Origin: DASZTV01 sp035550655
GTDB lineage: Bacteria > Actinomycetota > Actinomycetes > JAFAQI01
Reading direction: 5' to 3'
Length of the DNA stretch: 64,000 nt
Assembly (NCBI GenBank): GCA_035550655.1
Contig: DASZOU010000036.1
Location: forward strand, 62,001-126,000
Positions 1-8,334 of the stretch are shown piece by piece (position 1 is the stretch's first letter; each line of letters begins with the position of its first letter). Both the position numbers and the translations under genes were made by a program. Below the pieces are notes generated by a model. The model saw only the letters and a program-made list of their open reading frames with translations, was not told the origin of the DNA and ran no database searches.

Positions 1-53
1 GAGGGCCACCAGGCATCGTCCGCGAGCCCCCCTCATGACCGGTGGACCGTGAG

Positions 54-1127
54 CTAGTAGGTCAGGATGACTGGGGAGCCGTTGTGGACCTGCTTGACCT
101 GGTTGAGGTCCCTGTCATGCATGCGGATGCAGCCGTTGGAGATCGCGGCTCCGTGGTCGCCGATCTGCGCGTCCGAGCCGACCGGTCCGTGGATCGCGAT
201 GATCGCGTCGTCGCCACCCTCGAAATGCGCGATCACTTGGGAGTGCGCCGACGTCTCGAGCATCACCGACCCGTAGCCCGGGCCGTTCGGCGGGGCGTGG
301 AAGGCGACGAAGTAGTCGCCGGTCGGCGTCGGCGTACCCGGCTTGCCGGTGCCCACCGGGAACGACTCGATCTCGACGCCCTTGTAGAAGACGTAAAGCC
401 AGTGCTGGGAGATGTCGACCACGATCGCGTAGTGGATGCGCCCCATGACCACAGCGCTGCGGTTGATCCAGGTCGTGGACTCGTCGGGTCGCTGGGCGAG
501 CCTGACGCGCAGCCGGTCACGTGTCGCGTCGATCACGGGCAGGACGGACGGGTAGCCGTACCACGAGCCGGGAACCTTGCGGTTGCTCTGGAAGGCATCG
601 GAGCTCGGGTAGCCCTTGGTGCTGTGCTCGAGATGGGCGACCCAGGTCGTCGCGGGCACCATCGCGGCGTCGCGAGCGGGGGCGACGCGGTAGCCGTTCG
701 CGTCGGTGCGGTAGGAGTGGTGGCCCTGCGTTGAGGAGACCCGATGATGGGCCGCCGCGCCTGACCGGACGGTCTCGGGCATCTGGCTCGAAGCCGCGGC
801 GGGCCCTGCGGCCATGACCACCCGTTGCTGCATGGCCGTCGTCTGATGCCGGCCGCCCTTGCCCTGGGTGCCGTCGATCCGGAACTGCGGCACCGATGCG
901 CTCGAGGGGATCAGCAGCGACTGGTAGCCCAGGCCCGACAGCCGCGCCAGCTGCTTGGTGTGGGCGGCCCGGGGGTGCACGACCGCGAAGGCGATGCTCA
1001 CGACGAGCACGACCACGATCGCGATCGGCAGCCCCACCGATGCCGCTGAGATCCAGCGCCGGAATGCCGGCGAGTAACCCCGGTAGGGGTCGTCGCGGTA
1101 GGCGCGGTAACGGTCGAGCGACCTCAT
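54..1127 (-). CDS. L,D-transpeptidase (YkuD domain), membrane anchored
   Basis: This 357-residue protein probably forms 3-3 peptidoglycan cross-links, or attaches proteins to the wall, outside the membrane. A short basic cytoplasmic tail is followed by one membrane segment at about residues 27-50, then a low-complexity linker and a C-terminal YkuD catalytic domain from about residue 228. The catalytic signature is present: His313 in IAIHGP and Cys333 in SNGCIRM, with the domain ending at the C-terminus as usual. It is divergent from the SDR gene at 1291 and shares a 163-bp intergenic region with it. The N-terminal anchor fits a type II topology. Family assignment is secure; the exact cross-linking role is inferred. 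Confidence 0.93.
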   Translation of the reverse strand: MRSLDRYRAYRDDPYRGYSPAFRRWISAASVGLPIAIVVVLVVSIAFAVVHPRAAHTKQLARLSGLGYQSLLIPSSASVPQFRIDGTQGKGGRHQTTAMQQRVVMAAGPAAASSQMPETVRSGAAAHHRVSSTQGHHSYRTDANGYRVAPARDAAMVPATTWVAHLEHSTKGYPSSDAFQSNRKVPGSWYGYPSVLPVIDATRDRLRVRLAQRPDESTTWINRSAVVMGRIHYAIVVDISQHWLYVFYKGVEIESFPVGTGKPGTPTPTGDYFVAFHAPPNGPGYGSVMLETSAHSQVIAHFEGGDDAIIAIHGPVGSDAQIGDHGAAISNGCIRMHDRDLNQVKQVHNGSPVILTY

Positions 1128-1290
1128 GTCTTCTGGGTCCTGTCCATCGTTGCCATCACAACAGATTCTTCCGATTTTTCGTGGCAGATTCCAACTTCGG
1201 CGGGTTGCACCCGAATCCCTTCGCTGCTGCCACGCGAAGATCTAACGACCGCGACCCGGTTTCGGACACGATCCTGAGGAGTTCCCCACA

Positions 1291-2049
1291 ATGCAGCTCA
1301 CCGACCGCCACGTCGTCGTCACGGGCGGCTCCCGCGGCATGGGCGCCGCGTTCGGGGCGGCTTTCGCCGATGCGGGAGCACACGTGACGCTGGTCGCCCG
1401 CGGCGAGGAACAGCTCAGTGCGGTGGCGGAGCGCCTCGGGGTCGGGTATCTGGCCGCGGATGTCACCACCGCTGCCGATCTGGGCGACCGGCTCGAGGGC
1501 ATCGCCCCGGTCGACATCCTGGTGAACAACGCCGGGCTCGGCACTCCTGGGGAGCTCGAGAGCTTCGCTCCGGCCGACCTCGCGCGCTTGTACGCCGTCA
1601 ACGCGCTCGCCCCCGCCGAGCTGGCCCGCCAGGCTCTCCCGGCGATGCGCTCCCGCGGCAGCGGCCGGCTGGTGTTCATCTCCTCGTTGAGCGCACAGGT
1701 CGCCCTTCCCGGGCTCACCGCCTACTCCGCCACGAAGGCCGCCGTGTCGCAGCTGGCCGAAGGACTGCGCCGCGACCTGCTCGGAACCGGCATCGGCGTG
1801 ACGAACGTCGAGCTCGGCCCGGTCGACACCGGGCTGTACGACGAGGCGACGTCGTACGAGCCGTGTCGCGAGGCGTTCGACCACATGCTGCAGATCCGCT
1901 TGCTGCGCAAGCTGAGCCCGGACGAGGTCGCGACAGCGGTCGTCCAGGCTTGTCAGCGTGATCGCGACCGGGTTGTCCTCCCACGCCGGGCGATGTCACA
2001 GGTCATCGCCTCCCATCTGCCGCAGTGGATCGCCAACCGGATGCTGTGA
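1291..2049 (+). CDS. Short-chain dehydrogenase/reductase (SDR)
   Basis: A 252-residue NAD(P)-dependent oxidoreductase of the classical SDR family. It shows the cofactor motif TGGSRGMG at residues 11-18, the structural NNAG at 79-82, catalytic Ser near 131-132 and the YSATK active site (Tyr145, Lys149). A GAGGAG ribosome site lies about 10 bases before the ATG. It is the first gene of a three-gene same-strand run with an alpha/beta hydrolase and a Baeyer-Villiger monooxygenase. That context suggests oxidation of a secondary alcohol to a ketone, but the substrate cannot be read from the sequence. Confidence 0.9.
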   Translation: MQLTDRHVVVTGGSRGMGAAFGAAFADAGAHVTLVARGEEQLSAVAERLGVGYLAADVTTAADLGDRLEGIAPVDILVNNAGLGTPGELESFAPADLARLYAVNALAPAELARQALPAMRSRGSGRLVFISSLSAQVALPGLTAYSATKAAVSQLAEGLRRDLLGTGIGVTNVELGPVDTGLYDEATSYEPCREAFDHMLQIRLLRKLSPDEVATAVVQACQRDRDRVVLPRRAMSQVIASHLPQWIANRML

Positions 2050-2081
2050 AATCCGCGAGAGCCGTCCGGCAAGATGCACGG

Positions 2082-3029
2082 GTGGATCCCGAACTCGCCG
2101 CGCTGCTCCCCCACCTGCCTGCCCCCGACCTGTCCGACCCGGAAACGGCACGACGGCGCATCCGAGAGATCTTCGCCACCCCCGGCTCCGGTCGCCGGCC
2201 CTCGTGGACCGAGCGGGTGTCGATCGAGCACTCGTCCGTAACCGCCGCCGACGGCCACCAGATCCCGGTGCGGATCTACCGGCCCAAGACCGGTACCGAC
2301 GCGCTGGGCGCGATGCTGCACATCCACGGGGGCGCCTTCGTGACCGGCGACCTCGACCTGGGCGAGATCCAATGCGGCCGGATCGCCGATGCGGCGCAGC
2401 TCGTGGTGGTCGACGTGGAGTACCGCCTCGCCCCGGAACACCCGTTCCCTACCGGGTTCGACGACTGCTACACCGCGCTCGTCTGGACCGCGGACCACGC
2501 GGGCGACCTCGGCATCGACGTTGCACGGGTTGCCGTCGGCGGCGAAAGCGCCGGTGGCGCGCTGGCGGCAGCGGTAGCGCTGGCCGCACGTGATCGTGGC
2601 GGCCCGGCGCTGGCCTACCAGCTGCTGCTCTACCCGGTGCTCGACGACTCGCTGACCACTCACTCGGTGCGCACCATGACGGACACGCCGATGTGGGACG
2701 GGCCCAACAGCGAGTTGATGTGGCTGCACTACCTCGGGCCAGTCGCCGGCCGTGGCGAGGTCTCCCCCTACGCCGCGCCTGCCCGCGCCGTCGCCACCGA
2801 ACGCGGGCTGGCCGGCTTGCCACCGGCCTACATCCTGGCGTGCGAGCACGACCCGCTGCGCGACGAGGAGCTGGCGTACGCAGCAGAGCTCGCGCTGGCA
2901 GGCGTGCCGGTCGAGCTCCACCTGGTGCCAGGCACCTTCCACGGCTTCGACGGCCTGCCCACCCAGATCGGCAAGCGGATCACGGCGGAGTACATCGACT
3001 CGTTGCGCCGAGCATTGGCGCCGGCGTGA
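2082..3029 (+). CDS. Alpha/beta hydrolase, hormone-sensitive lipase family
   Basis: An esterase or lactonase of the HSL (GDSAG) class with an oxyanion-hole HGGAF motif, the nucleophile elbow GESAGG, acid Asp in CEHDPLRDEE and the catalytic His in GTFHGFDG. I chose the GTG at 2082 (VDPELAALLPHLP, 315 residues). An in-frame GTG at 2025 would extend it into the end of the SDR gene. The next gene, a Baeyer-Villiger monooxygenase, starts 30 bp downstream, so this enzyme may open the ester or lactone that the monooxygenase produces. Family certain, substrate inferred. Confidence 0.88.
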   Translation: MDPELAALLPHLPAPDLSDPETARRRIREIFATPGSGRRPSWTERVSIEHSSVTAADGHQIPVRIYRPKTGTDALGAMLHIHGGAFVTGDLDLGEIQCGRIADAAQLVVVDVEYRLAPEHPFPTGFDDCYTALVWTADHAGDLGIDVARVAVGGESAGGALAAAVALAARDRGGPALAYQLLLYPVLDDSLTTHSVRTMTDTPMWDGPNSELMWLHYLGPVAGRGEVSPYAAPARAVATERGLAGLPPAYILACEHDPLRDEELAYAAELALAGVPVELHLVPGTFHGFDGLPTQIGKRITAEYIDSLRRALAPA

Positions 3030-3059
3030 CGGCGCACCGGTGATCACCGGTCTGCGGGC

Positions 3060-4526
3060 ATGAGTTCACGTCGTCCGACGGTCGCGATTCTCGGTGCAGG
3101 CGCGGGCGGGATCGCGATGGGTGTTGCGCTGCGGCGGGCCGGCTTCGACTACACGGTCTACGAGAAGAGCGACGGCGTCGGCGGCACCTGGCGCGACAAC
3201 ACGTATCCGGGGGCAGCGTGCGACGTGCCGTCGCATCTGTACTCCTACTCCTTCGCACCGAATCCCAACTGGTCGCGCACGTATGCGGCCCAGCCGGAGA
3301 TCCTCGCCTACCTCGAGAACTGCGCCCAACGTTTCGGCGTGACGGAACGCCTCCGGACCGGTACGGCGATCCGCACCGCCGAGTGGGATGAGGACGAGCA
3401 GTGTTGGCTGCTGACAGCGGACACGGGTGAGACGTTCACCGCTGATGTCCTGGTGAGCGGACTCGGCATGTTGAACGTGCCGTACGTGCCGGACATCCCA
3501 GGACTGTCGTCATTCCGCGGCCGCGCGTTCCACTCCTCGCAGTGGGATCACAGCGAGTCGCTCGCCGGAAAGCGAGTCGCTTCGATCGGAACCGGCGCGA
3601 GCGCGATTCAGTACGTGCCGGCGATCGCGCCCGACGTCGCACACCTCGACGTCTACCAGCGCACGCCGATCTGGGTGTCGCCGCGATTCGACCACGAGTA
3701 CACCGATGAGCAGAAGCAGCGGTTCGCGCGGTCGCGGCTTGCCGCCAGACGCCACCGCTGGCAGATCTTCTGGACCTACCAGCGGGCATCGTTCGATGCG
3801 TCGCACCCTTTCACGACGGCGCAGACGGAGTTCGCGCGCTCGTACCTCGAACGCAAGATCACCGACCCCACGCTGCGCTCGGTACTCACCCCCGATTTTC
3901 CCGTCGGTTGCAAGCGTCCGCTGACGTCACGCACCTGGTTCCCGGCGCTCACGCGGCCCAACGTCACAGTGGTAACGGCAGCGATCAAGGAGGTGACCGA
4001 GACCGGAATCCGCACCGCCGACGGCGAGCTGCGTCCCGCGGACACGATCATCTTCGGCACCGGCTTCCGCGCCAACGAATACCTCACGACCATCGACGTC
4101 ATCGGCCGCGACGGCCGGAAGCTTCGCGACGCCTGGGAGGACGGTGCCGAGGCGTACCTCGGCCTCACCGTCGCGGGGTTCCCCAACTTCTTCATGCTGT
4201 ACGGGCCGAACACGAACGGCGTGAACTCGATCCTGTTCTTCCACGAGGCACAGGCGCACTTCGTCGTACGTGCGCTTCGGATGATGCGCCGTCGCCGGCT
4301 CGGTGCGGTGGACGTCCGACCCGACGTCATGCGCCGGTACAACGAGAAGATCCAAGCCGCGATGGACGGGAAGGTGTGGACGGCAGGCTGCACCAACTAC
4401 TTCGCGACCGCCGACGGGAAGATCGTTACCCAGCTGCCGTACAGCGCGGGTGAGTACTGGTGGCGGACGCGGTTCGTTGCGCCCTGGCGGTATCAACGAA
4501 CCCGCCGAACGCGAGCCGGGCGCTAG
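3060..4526 (+). CDS. Flavin-containing (Baeyer-Villiger type) monooxygenase
   Basis: A 488-residue FAD- and NADPH-dependent monooxygenase. The FAD-binding GAGAGG is at about residues 12-17, a Baeyer-Villiger-type fingerprint FRGRAFHSSQWDH at 152-164, and the NADPH-binding GTGAS at 177-181. This class inserts oxygen next to a ketone carbonyl to give an ester or lactone. It lies behind an SDR and an HSL-family hydrolase, completing an alcohol-ketone-ester-acid series. Its stop codon overlaps the convergent E1 gene within a shared CTAG. The fingerprint ends in D where many relatives have P, so substrate class is open. Confidence 0.9.
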   Translation: MSSRRPTVAILGAGAGGIAMGVALRRAGFDYTVYEKSDGVGGTWRDNTYPGAACDVPSHLYSYSFAPNPNWSRTYAAQPEILAYLENCAQRFGVTERLRTGTAIRTAEWDEDEQCWLLTADTGETFTADVLVSGLGMLNVPYVPDIPGLSSFRGRAFHSSQWDHSESLAGKRVASIGTGASAIQYVPAIAPDVAHLDVYQRTPIWVSPRFDHEYTDEQKQRFARSRLAARRHRWQIFWTYQRASFDASHPFTTAQTEFARSYLERKITDPTLRSVLTPDFPVGCKRPLTSRTWFPALTRPNVTVVTAAIKEVTETGIRTADGELRPADTIIFGTGFRANEYLTTIDVIGRDGRKLRDAWEDGAEAYLGLTVAGFPNFFMLYGPNTNGVNSILFFHEAQAHFVVRALRMMRRRRLGAVDVRPDVMRRYNEKIQAAMDGKVWTAGCTNYFATADGKIVTQLPYSAGEYWWRTRFVAPWRYQRTRRTRAGR

Positions 4527-6760
4527 CGGCCGATCAGGTCGTGCGCCGCCTTCTCGATCCCGGCCTCGGAAACCAGCACCTGGTCGGCGGCGTCGCCGAG
4601 CGGAATGAACGTGTCGCAGGCCGCGATGCGCGCGACCGCGCCGCGGAACCCTCGGTCGGTCAGCGCGGTGATCACTCCCTCCGACACTCCGCCCGACGCG
4701 CGTGTCTCGTCGACCACGAGCACCCGGCCAGTCGCCGTCGCCTCGCGAAGCAGGTCGTTGACCGGCAGCGGAGCGATCCAGCGAAGATCGAGCACCCGCG
4801 CCTCGATGCCGGCCTCGGCCAGCCGTCGCGCCACCCGCAGCGACATCGGGACGCCGTTGCCGAAAGTGACGATGGTGAGGTCCGTGCCGGCGCCGTAGCT
4901 ACGAGCGGCGCCGATCGGAACGTGCCGCGCAGCCCATTCCGACGGAGCCGGGTAACGCGCGGCCCACTCGCCGTCGCCGGGCGAGTAGAGATCGCGCGAG
5001 TGGTACAGCGCGATCGGTTCCACGAAGACGCACACGGTGCCGTCGACCCGCGCCGCGGCGAGACAGGTCCGCAGCATCGCGGTGGCATCGTCGCCGCGCG
5101 CCGGTACCGCGACCACGACTCCGGGGATGTCCCGCAGCACGCCGAGCGCGTTGTCGTTGTGGAAGTGGCCGCCGAATCCCTTCTGGTAAGCCAGCCCCGC
5201 GATCCTCACCACCAAGGGGTTGCGGTAGCTGCCGTTGGAGAAGAACGACAGGCTCGCCGCTTCGCCCCGTAGCTGGTCCTCGGCGTTGTGCAGGTAGGCG
5301 AGGTACTGGATCTCGGGCACCGGCAGCAACCCGGAGACTCCCGCACCGAGCGCCACTCCGAGGATCGACTGCTCGTCGAGAAGCGTGTCGAAGACCCGCG
5401 CGGCTCCGAACCGCCTCGCCAGCCCTCGGGTCACGCCGTACACCCCGCCCTTGCGGCCCACGTCCTCGCCGAACACCACGACGCCGGCATCGGTCAGCAT
5501 CGCGTCTGCCAGTGCGCGGTTGATGCTGTCGGCCAGCGCCAGCGGCTCGGCCTCCTCAGGAAGGCGGCCGCCGAACCCAGCGATCCGTGCTGCCGGCTCG
5601 GCAGCGGTGGCGGCGGCCGACGCGACCAGCTCCGGGCGACGAGGCGAGAGCGGCGCCATGACCTCGACCGCGCTGCCGAGCCGACGATGCGTGGTCGCCT
5701 CGGCAGCTAGGCGGTGAACCTCCGCCAGGGCAGCGTCGTACCGCGCAAGGACCTGCGTCGGCGTCAGGACGGCGCCGTCGACGAGCAGACGAGCGGTGCC
5801 GAGCAGCGGGTCCCGAGCGAGGTCCGCGGCGATCTCGGCGCGACTGCGGTAGCCGACCTCGGCGTCGGTGCCCGCATGCCCCATGAACCGGACGACACGC
5901 AGGTGCAGGAAGGCCGGCGCGCGCCGGCTCCGCACGTGCTCAGCCGCAGCGACGGCAGCGTCGTAGCAGGCCGCAAGGTCGCTCCCGTCCGCCGTGAAGT
6001 ACGCCAGCTCGGCCCGGTGCCCGTACGCCGACTCGATCCACCCGCTAGCGGTCGGCACGCTGATGCCCAGCCCGTTGTCCTCGCAGACGAGCAGCAACGG
6101 CAACGGCAGGCGGCTGTGGGCGACGTGGCAGGCAGCGTTGATCGCGCCGACCGCGGTCGAGTGGTTGGCAGACGCGTCGCCGAAGCTGGCCACTGCGAGG
6201 GCATCGGCCGGCCACGCAGCGGAAACGCCGAGCTTGCGGGCCCGATCGATCGCAAACGCCACGCCGAGTGCACGGGGCAGGTGGGACGCGATCGTCGAGG
6301 TCTGCGGGATGACCGCAAGGTCCGGGTGGCCGAACACCTTGTGGCGGCCACCTGCGATCGGCTCGTCCGCGGCCGCGACCAAGCCGAGCAGCACGTCGCG
6401 CAACGGCGTGGAGCCAGGAACCTGTGCGGCACGCGCCAGGTAGAACGCTCCTGACCGGTAGTGCAGCAGCGCGGGATCGGTGGGCCGGAGCGCCGCTGCC
6501 ACGGCAGCGTTTGCCTCGTGGCCGGCAGACCCGATCGTGTAGTAGCCGTGGCCGCTCGCGCGCAGCCGGCGGGCCTCGAGGTCGAGCGCGCGGCTTCCCA
6601 GCTGCGCATCGAACAGTGCCAGGGCTTGGCGTACCGAAAGCAGCGTTCCCGGCCGAACCGGCTGGTCCGCGTCGGTCACGCTCCCCGCCGATCCGGAAAG
6701 GGAGCCGACGGCCGCTCGGAACTGGTCGTCGAGAACCTCTTCAGGCAGCGGCTCGGCCAT
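4523..6760 (-). CDS. Fused E1 alpha-beta subunit of a 2-oxoacid (branched-chain type) dehydrogenase
   Basis: A 745-residue thiamine-diphosphate enzyme carrying both E1 subunits in one chain. The alpha-like half, about residues 40-370, has the TPP site beginning GDASAN at 194-199 and ending EDNGLG. The beta-like half, about 405-745, has GEDVGRKGG, the PEIQYLAYLHNAEDQ region and a transketolase C-terminal domain. It should decarboxylate a branched-chain or related 2-oxoacid and pass the acyl group to an E2 lipoyl protein. No E2 or E3 gene is in this window, so the partner must be elsewhere. It is followed 14 bp away by the aldehyde dehydrogenase/lat pair on the same strand. The 2-oxoacid specificity is inferred. 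Confidence 0.88.
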   Translation of the reverse strand: MAEPLPEEVLDDQFRAAVGSLSGSAGSVTDADQPVRPGTLLSVRQALALFDAQLGSRALDLEARRLRASGHGYYTIGSAGHEANAAVAAALRPTDPALLHYRSGAFYLARAAQVPGSTPLRDVLLGLVAAADEPIAGGRHKVFGHPDLAVIPQTSTIASHLPRALGVAFAIDRARKLGVSAAWPADALAVASFGDASANHSTAVGAINAACHVAHSRLPLPLLLVCEDNGLGISVPTASGWIESAYGHRAELAYFTADGSDLAACYDAAVAAAEHVRSRRAPAFLHLRVVRFMGHAGTDAEVGYRSRAEIAADLARDPLLGTARLLVDGAVLTPTQVLARYDAALAEVHRLAAEATTHRRLGSAVEVMAPLSPRRPELVASAAATAAEPAARIAGFGGRLPEEAEPLALADSINRALADAMLTDAGVVVFGEDVGRKGGVYGVTRGLARRFGAARVFDTLLDEQSILGVALGAGVSGLLPVPEIQYLAYLHNAEDQLRGEAASLSFFSNGSYRNPLVVRIAGLAYQKGFGGHFHNDNALGVLRDIPGVVVAVPARGDDATAMLRTCLAAARVDGTVCVFVEPIALYHSRDLYSPGDGEWAARYPAPSEWAARHVPIGAARSYGAGTDLTIVTFGNGVPMSLRVARRLAEAGIEARVLDLRWIAPLPVNDLLREATATGRVLVVDETRASGGVSEGVITALTDRGFRGAVARIAACDTFIPLGDAADQVLVSEAGIEKAAHDLIGR

Positions 6761-6774
6761 AGCGACGTCCCGGG

Positions 6775-8334
6775 CTACTCGGGCAGCCGGTAGGACTCGT
6801 CAGGGACAAGCTCCGCCACGTCCATCTGCGCCTTCTGCAGCCGGCCCGAGTAGTCCCAGTTCACCGCCTGCCAACGGGTGAACTGGTCGATGACCCACAT
6901 GCCCGACTGTCGCGAGCCGTTCCCGGACTTGCCATTGCCGCCGAACGGGAGATGGGCCTCGGCACCGGAGGTCGAGTTGTTGATGCTCACCATTCCGGCG
7001 GACACGCCCCGCCGGAACCGGAATGCCTCTTCCGGGTCAGTGGTGTAGATCGCCGACGACAGGCCGTAGCCAGGCAAGTTGGCGAGTCGAATCGCCTCGT
7101 CGAGGTCGCGGTAGGTCATGACGCCGACCAACGGACCGAAGGTCTCGGTGCGGAAGATCTCGTCGTCCGGGCGGACGCCATCGACGATCACCGGGTGGTA
7201 ATAGACGCCGGCGTCCGGGTCGCCGACGAATCCCTCGCGCGGGTTCGCGCTGGTGATCCGGCCGGTGGCCGCCGACCCGTGAAGCACGTGGTGCGGCTGC
7301 AGCCACTCCAGATAAGCCTCGAACTGCGCGCCGAACTTCTCGTCGAGCATCGGGCCGAAGACGACGGGCTGGGTCGGGTCACCCACCGCAGCTTCGCGGG
7401 TGAGCTTGTCGAAGCGGGCAAGGAAGTCGTCATGCACGCTTTCGTGCACGATCACGGTTCCGAGTGAGGTGCAGCGCTGGCCTGCGGTTCCGAAGCCGGA
7501 GAACAACGCTCCCTCTGCGGCGAGGTCCAGATCAGCCGACGGGGTCACCACCATCGGGTTCTTGCCGCCGAGCTCCAGGCACGCCGACTGCAGATGACGG
7601 CCGGTCAGCTCACCGATCCGCGATCCGACCTGGCTCGATCCGGTGAAGCCGACCTTGTCGACGGTGCCGGCCGCGAGGGCTCGCGACAGCCCGTCGTACG
7701 TCGCCGCTCCGTCGGCCAGGACGAGGTTGAGGACACCGTCGGGAAGCCCGCCGCCGCGCACGAAGAGCTCGAACAGCGCCTCGCCGCAGGCCGGCGAGTA
7801 GTCGGCCGGCTTCCACACCACCGCGTTGCCGCACAGCAACGCCGGCACGAGGTACCAGGCCGGGACCGCCACCGGGAAGTTGCCTGCAGTGATCGCCGCG
7901 ACCACCCCGACCGGGTTGCGGAAGGTGAACAGCTGCTTGTCCGGCATCTCGCTGCCGACCGTCTGCCCGTAGAGCCGGCGCCCTTCACCGAGGAAGAAGT
8001 CGCAGGTGTCGACGATCTCGCGGACCTCACCGAGCGCCTCGGCGTAGGGCTTGCCGATCTCCCGGGTGACGAGCCTGGCGAGCCGGTCGGCATTGGCCTC
8101 GACGGTGCGACCGATGTGAGCGATCGCGCGGCCGCGGATCGGTGCCGGCACATCGGCCCACGCGGGTTGAGCGGCGCGAGCGGCAGCGCACGCGTCGGCG
8201 AAGGTCGCAGCGTCGCCGAGGGCGACGCGGGCGAGCACGTCGTCTAGCTGTGCGGGGTTGCGGTCGTCGAGGCTGCCCCCAGGAGCGCCTTGGACCGCCG
8301 CGCCGCCCACTACCGAGGTGATCGTTCTCGTCAC
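6775..8334 (-). CDS. Aldehyde dehydrogenase, probable 2-aminoadipate-6-semialdehyde dehydrogenase
   Basis: A 519-residue NAD(P)-dependent aldehyde dehydrogenase with the full superfamily signature: KPADYSP cofactor region, FTGSSQVG, general base Glu254 in LELGGKNP and catalytic Cys288 in GQRCTS. It starts at a GTG that overlaps the stop of the lysine 6-aminotransferase gene by 4 bp (GTGA), so the two are translationally coupled. The aminotransferase makes the semialdehyde of 2-aminoadipate, and oxidation of that product is the natural job for this enzyme. ALDH identity is certain. The substrate is inferred from the coupling and could be another semialdehyde. Confidence 0.88.
   Translation of the reverse strand: MTRTITSVVGGAAVQGAPGGSLDDRNPAQLDDVLARVALGDAATFADACAAARAAQPAWADVPAPIRGRAIAHIGRTVEANADRLARLVTREIGKPYAEALGEVREIVDTCDFFLGEGRRLYGQTVGSEMPDKQLFTFRNPVGVVAAITAGNFPVAVPAWYLVPALLCGNAVVWKPADYSPACGEALFELFVRGGGLPDGVLNLVLADGAATYDGLSRALAAGTVDKVGFTGSSQVGSRIGELTGRHLQSACLELGGKNPMVVTPSADLDLAAEGALFSGFGTAGQRCTSLGTVIVHESVHDDFLARFDKLTREAAVGDPTQPVVFGPMLDEKFGAQFEAYLEWLQPHHVLHGSAATGRITSANPREGFVGDPDAGVYYHPVIVDGVRPDDEIFRTETFGPLVGVMTYRDLDEAIRLANLPGYGLSSAIYTTDPEEAFRFRRGVSAGMVSINNSTSGAEAHLPFGGNGKSGNGSRQSGMWVIDQFTRWQAVNWDYSGRLQKAQMDVAELVPDESYRLPE

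Noticed and set aside
1180..1234. CGTGGCAG / CTGCCACG inverted pair upstream of the L,D-transpeptidase
   Set aside because: Eight-base arms with a 39-base gap are likely by chance in such DNA, and no other signal supports a structure.
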